From positions 1 through 46,432 of the forward strand of contig JAIBBG010000023.1 in assembly GCA_019694805.1 (NCBI GenBank): DNA of 46,432 nucleotides. The letters run 5' to 3'. Positions within the stretch are counted from its first letter, which is position 1. Every line of letters begins with the position of its first letter. This DNA comes from Flavobacteriales bacterium (GTDB taxonomy: Bacteria; Bacteroidota; Bacteroidia; Flavobacteriales_D; Sanyastnellaceae). Below the pieces are notes generated by a model that worked only from the letters and a program-made list of their open reading frames with translations, ran no database searches and had not been told where the DNA came from. This document shows, piece by piece, positions 14,143 to 22,374 of the stretch. A program made the position numbers and the translations under genes.

Positions 14143-16461
14143 ATGATGATGAAGAAATGGAGTAAGATTTTGATGTTGTTGATCTTGATGCCTTTTCAAT
14201 CCCTTGCACAGGGAACAGGTTGTGAAGTCATTTGTCGATTCATTGATGAAGCAACAGGCATGGGCGTACAAGACCTTATGATCTCCACCGGAAATGAAAG
14301 GACTCTGGTTTTCGTTCCCGATCCTGAAGGATATCTGAGAGTAGAATTGGCCGAAACACCGAAGATGATTGCCGCGTCAACACGTGATACTGCATTCATA
14401 TTCCCCTTTGAACAGAATGATTGCGGGCATATCCGGATTTATACCATCAAAATGCCACCACACACATTGGAAGAAATTCAAGTCGTGGCATTCCGCAATG
14501 AAAAAAATTTAGAATCCGTACCGGCATCGATTGGTTATGTGGACAAACAAAAGATAAGCACTACGGATCAGTATTCACTTCAACCAGCATTGAATAGCGT
14601 TTCTGGTGTAATCATGGAATCACGCGGATATGGAGGCAGTCACAGGATCAGTATTCGTGGCAGTGCTTTGCGATCTCCATTTGCTGTTCGCAATATCAAA
14701 ATGTATGCTGATGGCATTCCATTGACATCACCTGATGGACAAGCTCCATTTGAAATGATCGATGCATCAGATGTAGAAAATATTGAAGTGATGAAAGGTC
14801 CATCGGGCAGTGTGTATGGAAGTGGAAACGGTGGAGTACTTTCTTTTAAACTCAAACAAGCCACACCGGGAAAAACAGTGACCGGCGCCATGTTTCAAAT
14901 GGGTGCTTATGATGGATACCGATCGTCTGAATTTGCAGAAATAGGAACAAAAACCAGTGGATTCCGCATCTCGCATGTATGGCAGGATTATGCAGGATAC
15001 AGGGAGCAGGAATTCAATCGCAAGCATCAAGTTTCACTTCATTTCAATCAATACATTTCTGATAAACAAAAGGTAACATTTTATGGCACCTATTATTCAG
15101 GAAGTTGGGGATTACCGGGAGCGCTCAATCGTACACAAGTGGAAGAAGACCCGCAGCAAGCGGTCCCTTTTTCTCTGATCAACAATGCATACCTCAAACG
15201 CAACAGGTTGTTCGGCGGTTTTTCTCACCGTGGTAAACTTTCACCTCATCTTACGGAAACCACCTCCTTGTATGCCTATTCTACCGGAAAATTGAATCCA
15301 TACGGTACATCCGCATTCAACAGTGGATATAAAGACGAAGGTGCTGATGGTTATGGAGGACGAACCGATTGGACCTATGCGCGACGCTTCAGAACCCAAC
15401 ATTTCAAGGTTCATTTTGGAGGTGAATGGCAAACAGAAAAATTCAATATTGAAGAGACCAAAATCTCTGGTGGTCAACCTGGGGAATTCAAATACCTCTA
15501 TGACATCGGGTATATCACAACCATGGGATTTGCCAGTTTCAACTATGAACTCGAGCGTATGTTTTTCGTTGATCTTGGCGTTAGCTACAATCAGACTTCG
15601 CAAGACGTTCGTGGAATGAATGCCGATGGTTTTGCATTTGATACGATTGCGTCCTGGCCGGGAACATGGCTGCCCAGATTGGCTATATCGGCAAACCTGT
15701 CACCCGAATTTTTGATATACCACTCCATCAGTTTTGGCAATGCCAATCCTACCGTTTTCGAAATGATCGATTATGAAAACAATGCATACAATCTTGGATT
15801 GAAGCCAGAGCGAGGCGTATCGTATGAAACTGGAATCAAACATCAAATCAAGACCATGGGTTTGAAGTATGAATTGAACTATTATGATTTCAAACTTCAA
15901 GACGCCATTCTCGCCTATGCTGTGACCAATGGAAGCGATACCAGGAATTACTACCACAATGCCGGTGAAACAACACAGAAGGGATTGGAATGGTCGCTGG
16001 ATTGGGAGTTCAGAAAAGACCATCCATTACTCGCCTTGAAATTCTCCAGTTCGGGTTCCCTCTATTTCTACAAATACAAGTATTATGAGATCAATGACGT
16101 GCAATGGGCAGGCAAACACATTGCAGGTGTGCCATTGGCGAATGCTGTGCAGTCATTACATGCGACAATTTGGAGGAATATTGATGTGAGTATTCAAGAT
16201 TTCTGGTTTGATCGAATTCCTCTGAACAATGCGAATACAGCCTGGTCCTCCGCTTATCATTTGCTCAATGTGAAAATCGGATACCATCAAAAAATCGGCG
16301 ACCATTGGGAAGCGGGAGCATACACGGCCATCAACAACATCATGGATGTGTCCTATACCTCCAATTTTAACCTCAATGCAGTCGGTGACAAGTATTACAA
16401 CCCATCAGCACCGCAAAACTGGTTTGCCGGTATACATGTGAAGTATCAAATACAGCGCTAA
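14143..16461 (+). CDS. TonB-dependent outer-membrane receptor
   Basis: About 772-residue receptor that imports a ligand (iron complex, vitamin or similar) across the outer membrane using TonB energy. The start ATGATGATG (14143) follows the plsC TAG by one base and gives the signal peptide MMMKKWSKILMLLILMPFQS. After a short N-terminal beta region comes the plug (about residues 95-240): VASIGYVDKQKIS-like strand, SRGYGGSHRISIRGSALRSP, YADGIPLTSPDG, and IEVMKGPSGSVYGSGNGG. The barrel follows, with many aromatic strand ends to the C-terminus AGIHVKYQIQR. No CarboxypepD-type extension is seen. The ligand is not identifiable. Confidence 0.9.
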   Translation: MMMKKWSKILMLLILMPFQSLAQGTGCEVICRFIDEATGMGVQDLMISTGNERTLVFVPDPEGYLRVELAETPKMIAASTRDTAFIFPFEQNDCGHIRIYTIKMPPHTLEEIQVVAFRNEKNLESVPASIGYVDKQKISTTDQYSLQPALNSVSGVIMESRGYGGSHRISIRGSALRSPFAVRNIKMYADGIPLTSPDGQAPFEMIDASDVENIEVMKGPSGSVYGSGNGGVLSFKLKQATPGKTVTGAMFQMGAYDGYRSSEFAEIGTKTSGFRISHVWQDYAGYREQEFNRKHQVSLHFNQYISDKQKVTFYGTYYSGSWGLPGALNRTQVEEDPQQAVPFSLINNAYLKRNRLFGGFSHRGKLSPHLTETTSLYAYSTGKLNPYGTSAFNSGYKDEGADGYGGRTDWTYARRFRTQHFKVHFGGEWQTEKFNIEETKISGGQPGEFKYLYDIGYITTMGFASFNYELERMFFVDLGVSYNQTSQDVRGMNADGFAFDTIASWPGTWLPRLAISANLSPEFLIYHSISFGNANPTVFEMIDYENNAYNLGLKPERGVSYETGIKHQIKTMGLKYELNYYDFKLQDAILAYAVTNGSDTRNYYHNAGETTQKGLEWSLDWEFRKDHPLLALKFSSSGSLYFYKYKYYEINDVQWAGKHIAGVPLANAVQSLHATIWRNIDVSIQDFWFDRIPLNNANTAWSSAYHLLNVKIGYHQKIGDHWEAGAYTAINNIMDVSYTSNFNLNAVGDKYYNPSAPQNWFAGIHVKYQIQR

Positions 16462-16510
16462 GTCATTAGGGAACAGTCCATTTTGGTGATAACTATCACG
16501 ATGATCTTTC

Positions 16511-16542
16511 TCACAATTGGCCGTGATGATGGTCAGTTGTGA
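16511..16542. other. 12-bp stem hairpin upstream of the helical-protein operon
   Basis: TCACAATTGGCC (16511-16522), loop GTGATGAT, then GGTCAGTTGTGA (16531-16542), with two wobble pairs. No T-tract follows, so it is not an obvious terminator. It may be a regulatory site or the 3' end structure of the receptor mRNA; the role is unknown. Confidence 0.4.
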
Positions 16543-16612
16543 TTGAAGACATGGTCGGCACATTTGTGTAACAAATCGTCGAACATAAATACAAACATTA
16601 AAATTATTCACC

Positions 16613-17002
16613 ATGTCACAACACGTCCTCACCCACATTTCACACATGAGCGCTGAACACAGTTCATGGCTTCGCGGCATTGATTTTTACAATGATGAAT
16701 TGAAAATCATGCAGCACCGTCTTCAGGAGGTTTCATCCAAATACACCAATCCTGAGATCAAGTCTCAAGTTGAACATTATCAGAACCAGTTCATGGTTCA
16801 GGAATCAAACCTGAATCACTTGAAACATGACATCAACAACCACTTTAAACACATGGAAAACGATGTTGAAGTTCATGCACAACATTTAGGCAACAGCACT
16901 TTGGCTGAGCATGATAAAATGCGTGATAAATACATCACCGAAGAGAAGATCATCAATGAACTTCGCCATGAATTCAATCGATTTTTGAGCAAAACCATGT
17001 AA
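16613..17002 (+). CDS. Small all-helical coiled-coil protein, unknown function
   Basis: 129-residue, charged, His- and Asn-rich soluble protein with no signal peptide. Long amphipathic helices (about 5-45, 48-85, 100-126) are predicted by the heptad-like spacing in IMQHRLQEVSSKYT, VEHYQNQFMVQESNLNHLKH and EEKIINELRHEFNRF. I do not recognise a family. Its TAA overlaps the ATG of the TerB-like gene (TAATG), so it is the first gene of an operon with the TerB-like protein and the MBL-rhodanese enzyme. A cytosolic partner or sensor in that pathway is possible, but this is inference. Confidence 0.7.
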   Translation: MSQHVLTHISHMSAEHSSWLRGIDFYNDELKIMQHRLQEVSSKYTNPEIKSQVEHYQNQFMVQESNLNHLKHDINNHFKHMENDVEVHAQHLGNSTLAEHDKMRDKYITEEKIINELRHEFNRFLSKTM

Positions 17003-17424
17003 TGGTAATGAAACACATTCACCACAACGAAAAGTTCTTTCGCAAATTGGGTTATGCCTTCTATGCTGTAGCGGCCAGTGATGGTCATGTAGCAGAAGAC
17101 GAACGCAAGATGCTGCACCAGATGGTTGTAGAAGATTGGGTTACCCTCGAAAGTTCTCAGGATGAATTCGGTTCGGATGCAGCCTATCAGATTGAAATGT
17201 TGTTCGAGTTTTTAACTGAACAAGCGATGGACGCTGAAAAGGCGTTTCAAAAATTCGAGCAATATTTTAAGGACAATCTTGAGTTGTTTTCCGATGAAGT
17301 GATCGATAGGATTTATCACACTTCAAATAGAATAGCAGAAAGTTTTCATTCTAAAAACAAAGCCGAGCTCAACACGCTGATGCGCTTGCATTTACTCTTA
17401 GGTAAAGAGAGGCATATATTATAA
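17002..17424 (+). CDS. TerB-fold family protein
   Basis: 140-residue helical protein with the signature of TerB/DjlA-like domains: LGYAFYAVAASDGHVAEDER near the N-terminus, where GHVAEDE matches the acidic DGxVxxxE loop that can bind metal in this fold. No membrane segment. The ATG at 17002 overlaps the stop of the preceding gene by 1 nt; the second Met (17008) is the alternative. It precedes the MBL-rhodanese gene by 10 nt. TerB family proteins are linked to tellurite and envelope stress; a role here is not established. Confidence 0.72.
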   Translation: MVMKHIHHNEKFFRKLGYAFYAVAASDGHVAEDERKMLHQMVVEDWVTLESSQDEFGSDAAYQIEMLFEFLTEQAMDAEKAFQKFEQYFKDNLELFSDEVIDRIYHTSNRIAESFHSKNKAELNTLMRLHLLLGKERHIL

Positions 17425-17434
17425 TTCCAACAAC

Positions 17435-18850
17435 ATGTATACCCAACAGTTATACACCAATTGTCTTGCTCAGGGTGCTTACTACATTGAAAGCAACGGT
17501 GAGGCAGCTATTGTTGATCCTATGCGCGATGTACAGGAGTACATCGATTTGGCCGCTTCCAGAAATGCCCAAATCAAATATGTTTTGGAGACGCATTTTC
17601 ACGCAGATTTTGTTTCAGGTCATATTGATCTTGCACGCAAAACAGGTGCAAAAATCATTTATGGTCCAACAACCATGCAGACAGGCTTCGATTTTATATC
17701 CGGCACTGATGGACAGATCTTCCCGCTTGGCGATGTAAAATTGAAATTGCTCCATACTCCTGGACATACCCTGGAAAGCAGTTGCTATCTGCTGATTGAT
17801 GAAAATGGTCAGGAAAAAGCCATTTATACCGGAGACACATTATTCATTGGAGATGTAGGTCGTCCTGATCTCGCGCAAAAAGTAATTGCAGAGCTCACAC
17901 AGGAAAAACTCGCATCGATGTTATACGATTCATTGCGTCAAAAAATCATGCCATTGGCTGATGACATCATCGTATATCCCGGTCACGGTGCCGGTAGCGC
18001 CTGTGGAAAAAAACTCAGCAATGAGTCACAAGACACGATTGGCAATCAGAAAAAAACCAACTACGCATTGAATCCATCATTGAGCCGCGAAGAATTCATG
18101 AAAGAACTGCTCGATGGACTTACTCCACCACCCGGATATTTTCCACAAAACGTCATCATGAACATCAAAGGTTATGACAACATTGATGAAGTGATTTCGC
18201 GTGGTTTGCATGCACTATCGGCCGATGCATTCCAACTCATGATGGAGACGGAAAAACCATTTGTGTTGGACATTCGTGACGCTTCAACTTTCGCAAGTGG
18301 CTTTATTCCCGGTAGTGTAAATATTGGAATCCAAGGAAGTTTCGCTGTTTGGGTTGGAACTATCATTCCGGATGTGAATCAGAAGATTTTGATTGTTGGT
18401 GATCCGGGTAAAGAAGAAGAAGCGGTAAGAAGGATGTCGCGTGTTGGTTATGACCATTGTATTGGTTACCTGCAGGGAGGATTTGAAACTTGGAAAGCCT
18501 CGGGCAAAGCGGTTGATACCATTGAACAAATTGCCGCTACAACATACCTTCAACGAAAAGAAGAAGGTAAACTATTAGATGTAAGAAAAGAAAGTGAATA
18601 TAAAACAGAACATATCGTAGGTGTTCAGAACCTGCCTCTGGACTACGTCCGTCAACACTTGGCGGAAATAGACCGAAACACAACCACGTTTGTGCATTGT
18701 GCAGCAGGTTATCGCAGCATGGTATTTATTTCCCTCCTCAGAACCATGGGCTATAACAACCTCATCGATGTACAAGGTGGATTCAACGCTTTGAAGGCAA
18801 CTGGAAAACTACAGTTGACGGAATATCAGGTACAGGCCACTGAACTCTGA
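17435..18850 (+). CDS. MBL-fold persulfide dioxygenase-like enzyme fused to two rhodanese domains
   Basis: 471-residue cytosolic enzyme. The N-terminal metallo-beta-lactamase domain (about 1-250) carries THFHADFVSGH (HxHxD), HTPGHTLESS, YTGDTLFIGDVGRPDL and YPGHGAGSACG, the iron-binding pattern of ETHE1/persulfide dioxygenases, which oxidise glutathione persulfide to sulfite. Two rhodanese domains follow. The first (about 255-355) has a degenerate active loop, VGDPGKEEEA, lacking Cys. The second (about 365-460) has the full active site FVHCAAGYRSM. Such fusions channel sulfane sulfur for H2S detoxification or sulfur assimilation. It ends a three-gene operon, followed by the terminator at 18868-18900. 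Confidence 0.9.
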   Translation: MYTQQLYTNCLAQGAYYIESNGEAAIVDPMRDVQEYIDLAASRNAQIKYVLETHFHADFVSGHIDLARKTGAKIIYGPTTMQTGFDFISGTDGQIFPLGDVKLKLLHTPGHTLESSCYLLIDENGQEKAIYTGDTLFIGDVGRPDLAQKVIAELTQEKLASMLYDSLRQKIMPLADDIIVYPGHGAGSACGKKLSNESQDTIGNQKKTNYALNPSLSREEFMKELLDGLTPPPGYFPQNVIMNIKGYDNIDEVISRGLHALSADAFQLMMETEKPFVLDIRDASTFASGFIPGSVNIGIQGSFAVWVGTIIPDVNQKILIVGDPGKEEEAVRRMSRVGYDHCIGYLQGGFETWKASGKAVDTIEQIAATTYLQRKEEGKLLDVRKESEYKTEHIVGVQNLPLDYVRQHLAEIDRNTTTFVHCAAGYRSMVFISLLRTMGYNNLIDVQGGFNALKATGKLQLTEYQVQATEL

Positions 18851-18867
18851 TCGAAATTTCACTTGAC

Positions 18868-18900
18868 AAAAAAGCCACCCGGAATGGGTGGCTTTTTTTT
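18868..18900 (+). terminator. Rho-independent terminator of the MBL-rhodanese operon
   Basis: AAAAAAGCCACCC (18868-18880), loop GGAAT, GGGTGGCTTTTTTTT (18886-18900). A perfect GC-rich stem with T-run on the plus strand and A-run on the other, so it may work in both directions. Confidence 0.9.
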
Positions 18901-19021
18901 GGTTTCTGCCAGATCATCAAAGCATTTATCTGACCGTGATATTCCCAAAAAATGAAAAGTTATAACCACACCCCATATTCTCGCACACCCCTTTCTCCTG
19001 CTTATTTTCACGGTCGATTTT

Positions 19022-21802
19022 ATGTGTTTGTTCTCACCACGAAATATCATCACAGGGATATGTATGCTGATCAATATGTTATTGGTCGGCAATATCCATG
19101 CACAATCACCAGAAATAACCATCAGTGGATATATCCTTGAGAAGGACAACCAACTACCTGTAAGCGGAGCGGTCGTTATGCTGTGTACACCAGACAGTCT
19201 CCAGATGATCCACGGAGTACAATCGGATTCTACTGGACATTATTCGATGCAGACCAAAGCACAAGGCCAATACAAACTATTGACCTTGATGTCGGGCTTT
19301 GCACCCGACACTGCCTTCATACTATTGTCGCAAGAGCATATCAAACATGATGTTCAATTGCATGTATCTGCAGCCTTTCTCAACGAGGTCACCATTTCCG
19401 AAACCATTGCACGCATGGAAATTCGAGGTGACACCGTGCAATTCAATGCTGCAGCTTTTCAAGTCAATCCGGATGCAACCGCAGAAGATTTAGTAAAAAA
19501 AATGCCTGGAATTTCAGTGGATGGCAACACTGTAAAATCCAATGGGGAAGAAATCAAAAAAGTCATCGTAGATGGCAAACCATTTTTTGGTGATGATCCT
19601 ACCACAACCCTGAAGACTTTACCGGCTGATATGATTGAAAGTGTCCAGGTATACGATCAACAAAGTGATCAGGCAGATTTTGGTGGATATAAAGATGGGA
19701 ATGCAGAAAAGACGATCAATATCAAGACGAAAAAGGACAGAAAAAACGGAAATTTTGGACGGGTATATGCGGGAGTGGGCACCGATGAAAAATATCAAGC
19801 CGGTTTTGCCGTCAACAACTTCGAAAATGTGCGAAGAATAGCCTTGCTTGGCATGTCGAACAACATCAACATGCAAAATTTTTCCCCTCAAGATCTTTCG
19901 GGATCTGGAGGTGGCGGTCAAGGAGGTAAACAAATGGGCGGACGAGGCATGAACTTCGCAGTGCCCAATCAGAATGGCATAACCACAACCCACGCCGGAG
20001 GATTGAACTATAGTGATGAATGGGGGAAAAAAATCACCATCAGCAGTAGTTATTTTTACAATCAATCTGAGAATAATAATCAAACCAACACCATACGGAA
20101 TTATTTCTCGGATGATGGTCAGCGGTATGAAGAAAACTACCTTTCATCCGCCAACAATATCAATCATCGCGGGCATCTCAAACTGGAATACAGGCCTGAT
20201 ACTGTAAATAAAATCAATTGGAATTTCAGGTTGACATCGCAAGACAATCAGCAAGCCTCCTCTACCACAGGTCGAACCAGTTTTTGGCCACACGACAGCA
20301 CGGCCATTGCACTCCACAATCAAAACAGCACGACAAGCGATGCCATCAATATGGTGAGCAATGTTGTTTATCAGCATCGCTTCAAAAAAGCCAGAAGAAC
20401 AACGTCATTAGACATCAACGCACAATTGAACAAACGAAATATCCACGGGGATTACCAGGCGATCTCCACGTATTACATCAATCAGGATTCATTGGTGGAG
20501 TTGCATCAGGCATATCATTCGATCACCAAAACCATGTCACTCAGTCCGATTCTCAGCTACACTGAACCACTGGGTGATAGCTCCATGTTGATTATGCTCT
20601 TTAAACCATCCTGGCAGATCAATACCACGAGCAGATTAACAGACGATTTGGTTTTAGACATTGAAGATTATGCAGCATTGTCGAACAAATACAGTTACCA
20701 ATACAACAAAACTGCGGGCGGCATAGCCTATAACTACTTCACATCCAAACAAGAATTCACTGCGGGATTTGATGCGGAACAAAGTCAGTTGGCAGGGTTG
20801 CAAACATTTCCGGTGTCTGATACAACCGACAGAACATTTTTCAATATCCTCCCGAGGATCAATTATGTTCGAAAATTTGTATCGAAAGCAAGTTTAAGTG
20901 TGAATGCTACATCTACAACGCAATCACCATCCGTGAATCAATTGCAGGATGTACTCGATGTATCTAATCCATTATTTGTTCGAAGTGGAAATGCGTCGTT
21001 GGTGCAATCACGCGATAATACCATCGATATCCGTTTCAATAAACGCATACCCGAAAGTGAAATTCATTATATGATATCCATCGGTGGTTCGTATGTGCAG
21101 AATTTTATCGGAGGAGTAACAAATATCCTCAGCAGTGATACCACGTTACAAGGGGTGAATATTGCGAGAGGAGCACAACTGAGTACTTATGCGAATATGG
21201 ATCACTATTATACAGCCAGATTCCATGGTTCATATGGCTTTCCGGTGACGAAACTCAAAGTGAATATCAATCTCACAGCATCTTACAGTTACTCACAAAC
21301 GCCAGCCATGATGAATAACCTCTTGTACTATACTGGCAACAATAGCGCAAGTGGTGGAGTTTCCATGAGCAGCAATATCAGCAAAGACATTGACTTTATG
21401 TTGTCTGGAAATACAACCTACAACAAAGTTGAAAACGGCTTGAATGTGAGAAGCAACAACACTTATACCACACAAACTCTAACTGCCAAGCTCAACTGGA
21501 TATTTTTGGATGCACTCGTGTTGAGCAGTGATATCAACATGAACTATTATCTTGGATTGTCACAATCGAACCGACAGCAATTTGCATTGTGGAATGCCGG
21601 ACTGGGTTACAAATTCGGACAATCAAAATCTTTTGAACTCAAGGTTTCTTGTTATGATATCCTGAAACAAAATGTGAGTCTAAACAGAACAGTTAATGCC
21701 ACTTTTACTGAAGATACGCGCTCCCAAAGTCTGCAACGCTATGGTATGTTGTCGATGACATATACTTTTAAGAAGTTCAAAGAAAAAAAGCAAACAAATT
21801 AA
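19022..21802 (+). CDS. Outer-membrane beta-barrel family (OMP_b-brl_3) TonB-type receptor
   Basis: 926-residue outer-membrane protein. The N-terminus MCLFSPRNIITGICMLINML is a signal peptide ending near NIHAQ. A carboxypeptidase-regulatory-like domain follows (ISGYILEKDNQLPVSGAVVM, about 30-110). The plug-like domain contains RGDTVQFNAAAFQVN, AEDLVKKMPGISVDGNT, KKVIVDGKPFFGDDP and TLPADMIESVQVYD, the signature of the OMP_b-brl_3 family in Bacteroidota. A Gly-rich loop (SGSGGGGQGGKQMGGRGMN) is at about 295-313. The barrel runs to the C-terminus YGMLSMTYTFKKFKEKKQTN. Family members are often in metal or stress regulons; substrate unknown. Confidence 0.88.
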   Translation: MCLFSPRNIITGICMLINMLLVGNIHAQSPEITISGYILEKDNQLPVSGAVVMLCTPDSLQMIHGVQSDSTGHYSMQTKAQGQYKLLTLMSGFAPDTAFILLSQEHIKHDVQLHVSAAFLNEVTISETIARMEIRGDTVQFNAAAFQVNPDATAEDLVKKMPGISVDGNTVKSNGEEIKKVIVDGKPFFGDDPTTTLKTLPADMIESVQVYDQQSDQADFGGYKDGNAEKTINIKTKKDRKNGNFGRVYAGVGTDEKYQAGFAVNNFENVRRIALLGMSNNINMQNFSPQDLSGSGGGGQGGKQMGGRGMNFAVPNQNGITTTHAGGLNYSDEWGKKITISSSYFYNQSENNNQTNTIRNYFSDDGQRYEENYLSSANNINHRGHLKLEYRPDTVNKINWNFRLTSQDNQQASSTTGRTSFWPHDSTAIALHNQNSTTSDAINMVSNVVYQHRFKKARRTTSLDINAQLNKRNIHGDYQAISTYYINQDSLVELHQAYHSITKTMSLSPILSYTEPLGDSSMLIMLFKPSWQINTTSRLTDDLVLDIEDYAALSNKYSYQYNKTAGGIAYNYFTSKQEFTAGFDAEQSQLAGLQTFPVSDTTDRTFFNILPRINYVRKFVSKASLSVNATSTTQSPSVNQLQDVLDVSNPLFVRSGNASLVQSRDNTIDIRFNKRIPESEIHYMISIGGSYVQNFIGGVTNILSSDTTLQGVNIARGAQLSTYANMDHYYTARFHGSYGFPVTKLKVNINLTASYSYSQTPAMMNNLLYYTGNNSASGGVSMSSNISKDIDFMLSGNTTYNKVENGLNVRSNNTYTTQTLTAKLNWIFLDALVLSSDINMNYYLGLSQSNRQQFALWNAGLGYKFGQSKSFELKVSCYDILKQNVSLNRTVNATFTEDTRSQSLQRYGMLSMTYTFKKFKEKKQTN

Positions 21803-21955
21803 TAATTATGAATTATGAATTATGAGTTATGAATTGGAGCGTGAGTGAGTACGAAAGCAAAATTCTACCCATCTAACATTGCACCCCAACATTTACCATT
21901 CAAAACTCTCAACTCATAATTCATAATTCATAATTCATAACTCATCATTCAAAAA
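21803..21955. repeat. Heptamer tandem repeats forming two inverted arms
   Basis: Just after the receptor stop, AATTATG is repeated in tandem about four times (21805-21832, last unit AGTTATG). About 75 bp later the reverse complement (CATAATT repeats with CATAACTCAT) occurs at about 21910-21946. The arms could pair over roughly 28-30 bp, enclosing a 75-bp unique spacer. Confidence 0.8.
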
Positions 21956-21972
21956 AGGAGTTTCCAAAGAAC

Positions 21973-22013
21973 AAAGCCACCTGAATCTCCTTTCAGAGTT
22001 TCAGGCGGCTTTT
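21973..22013 (+). terminator. Terminator-like hairpin
   Basis: AAAGCCACCTGAA (21973-21985) and TTCAGGCGGCTTTT (22000-22013) pair with one mismatch and a loop of about 14 nt, ending in a T-run. It is placed to end the receptor transcript after the heptamer-repeat arms. Confidence 0.75.
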
Positions 22014-22374
22014 ATGATCAATCGATAAAGAGGAGTGAGTTTCTTGAGTGTAGAATCACTTCGCCTTTCTCATCGGCGATACCGTTCAGGAGGATTCAAA
22101 TTACAAGTACACCCCATCGTTTGATGATTTCTTTCCGATTCTTCGATGTGAAATGATCAACAAAGACAGAATCTGATGGGTTGAACGACGGTCATCGAAA
22201 AATGGTTACAATCAGCTTTTTGCCCGTCGCATTGCAGAGTACATAGAAGACGTATTCGCATCTGCCACAAACCAGCATGCACCTTGCTCAATTCACAAAG
22301 CATGGTTGTTTTGCAATTGGGTCATTCGGTGCTAAGCATTGGTGTAAGACCTGCACCATGAAAACCAACTTAGA
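22014..22374. other. Gene-free stretch after the receptor terminator
   Basis: About 360 bp between the terminator and the stop of the M1 aminopeptidase. The minus strand has a broken frame with YVFYVLCNATGKKL, which recalls the start of a GIY-YIG domain, but stops interrupt it and the catalytic residues cannot be traced. I see no other feature. Confidence 0.35.

Noticed and set aside
22073..22110. Possible tRNA T-arm (ATTCAAATTACA)
   Set aside because: No flanking complementary stems or cloverleaf; no tRNA or rRNA signature found elsewhere by eye.
22150..22270. Possible decayed GIY-YIG endonuclease on the minus strand
   Set aside because: A YVFYVLCNATGKKL-like start is visible, but a stop follows soon and none of the later conserved residues can be placed.
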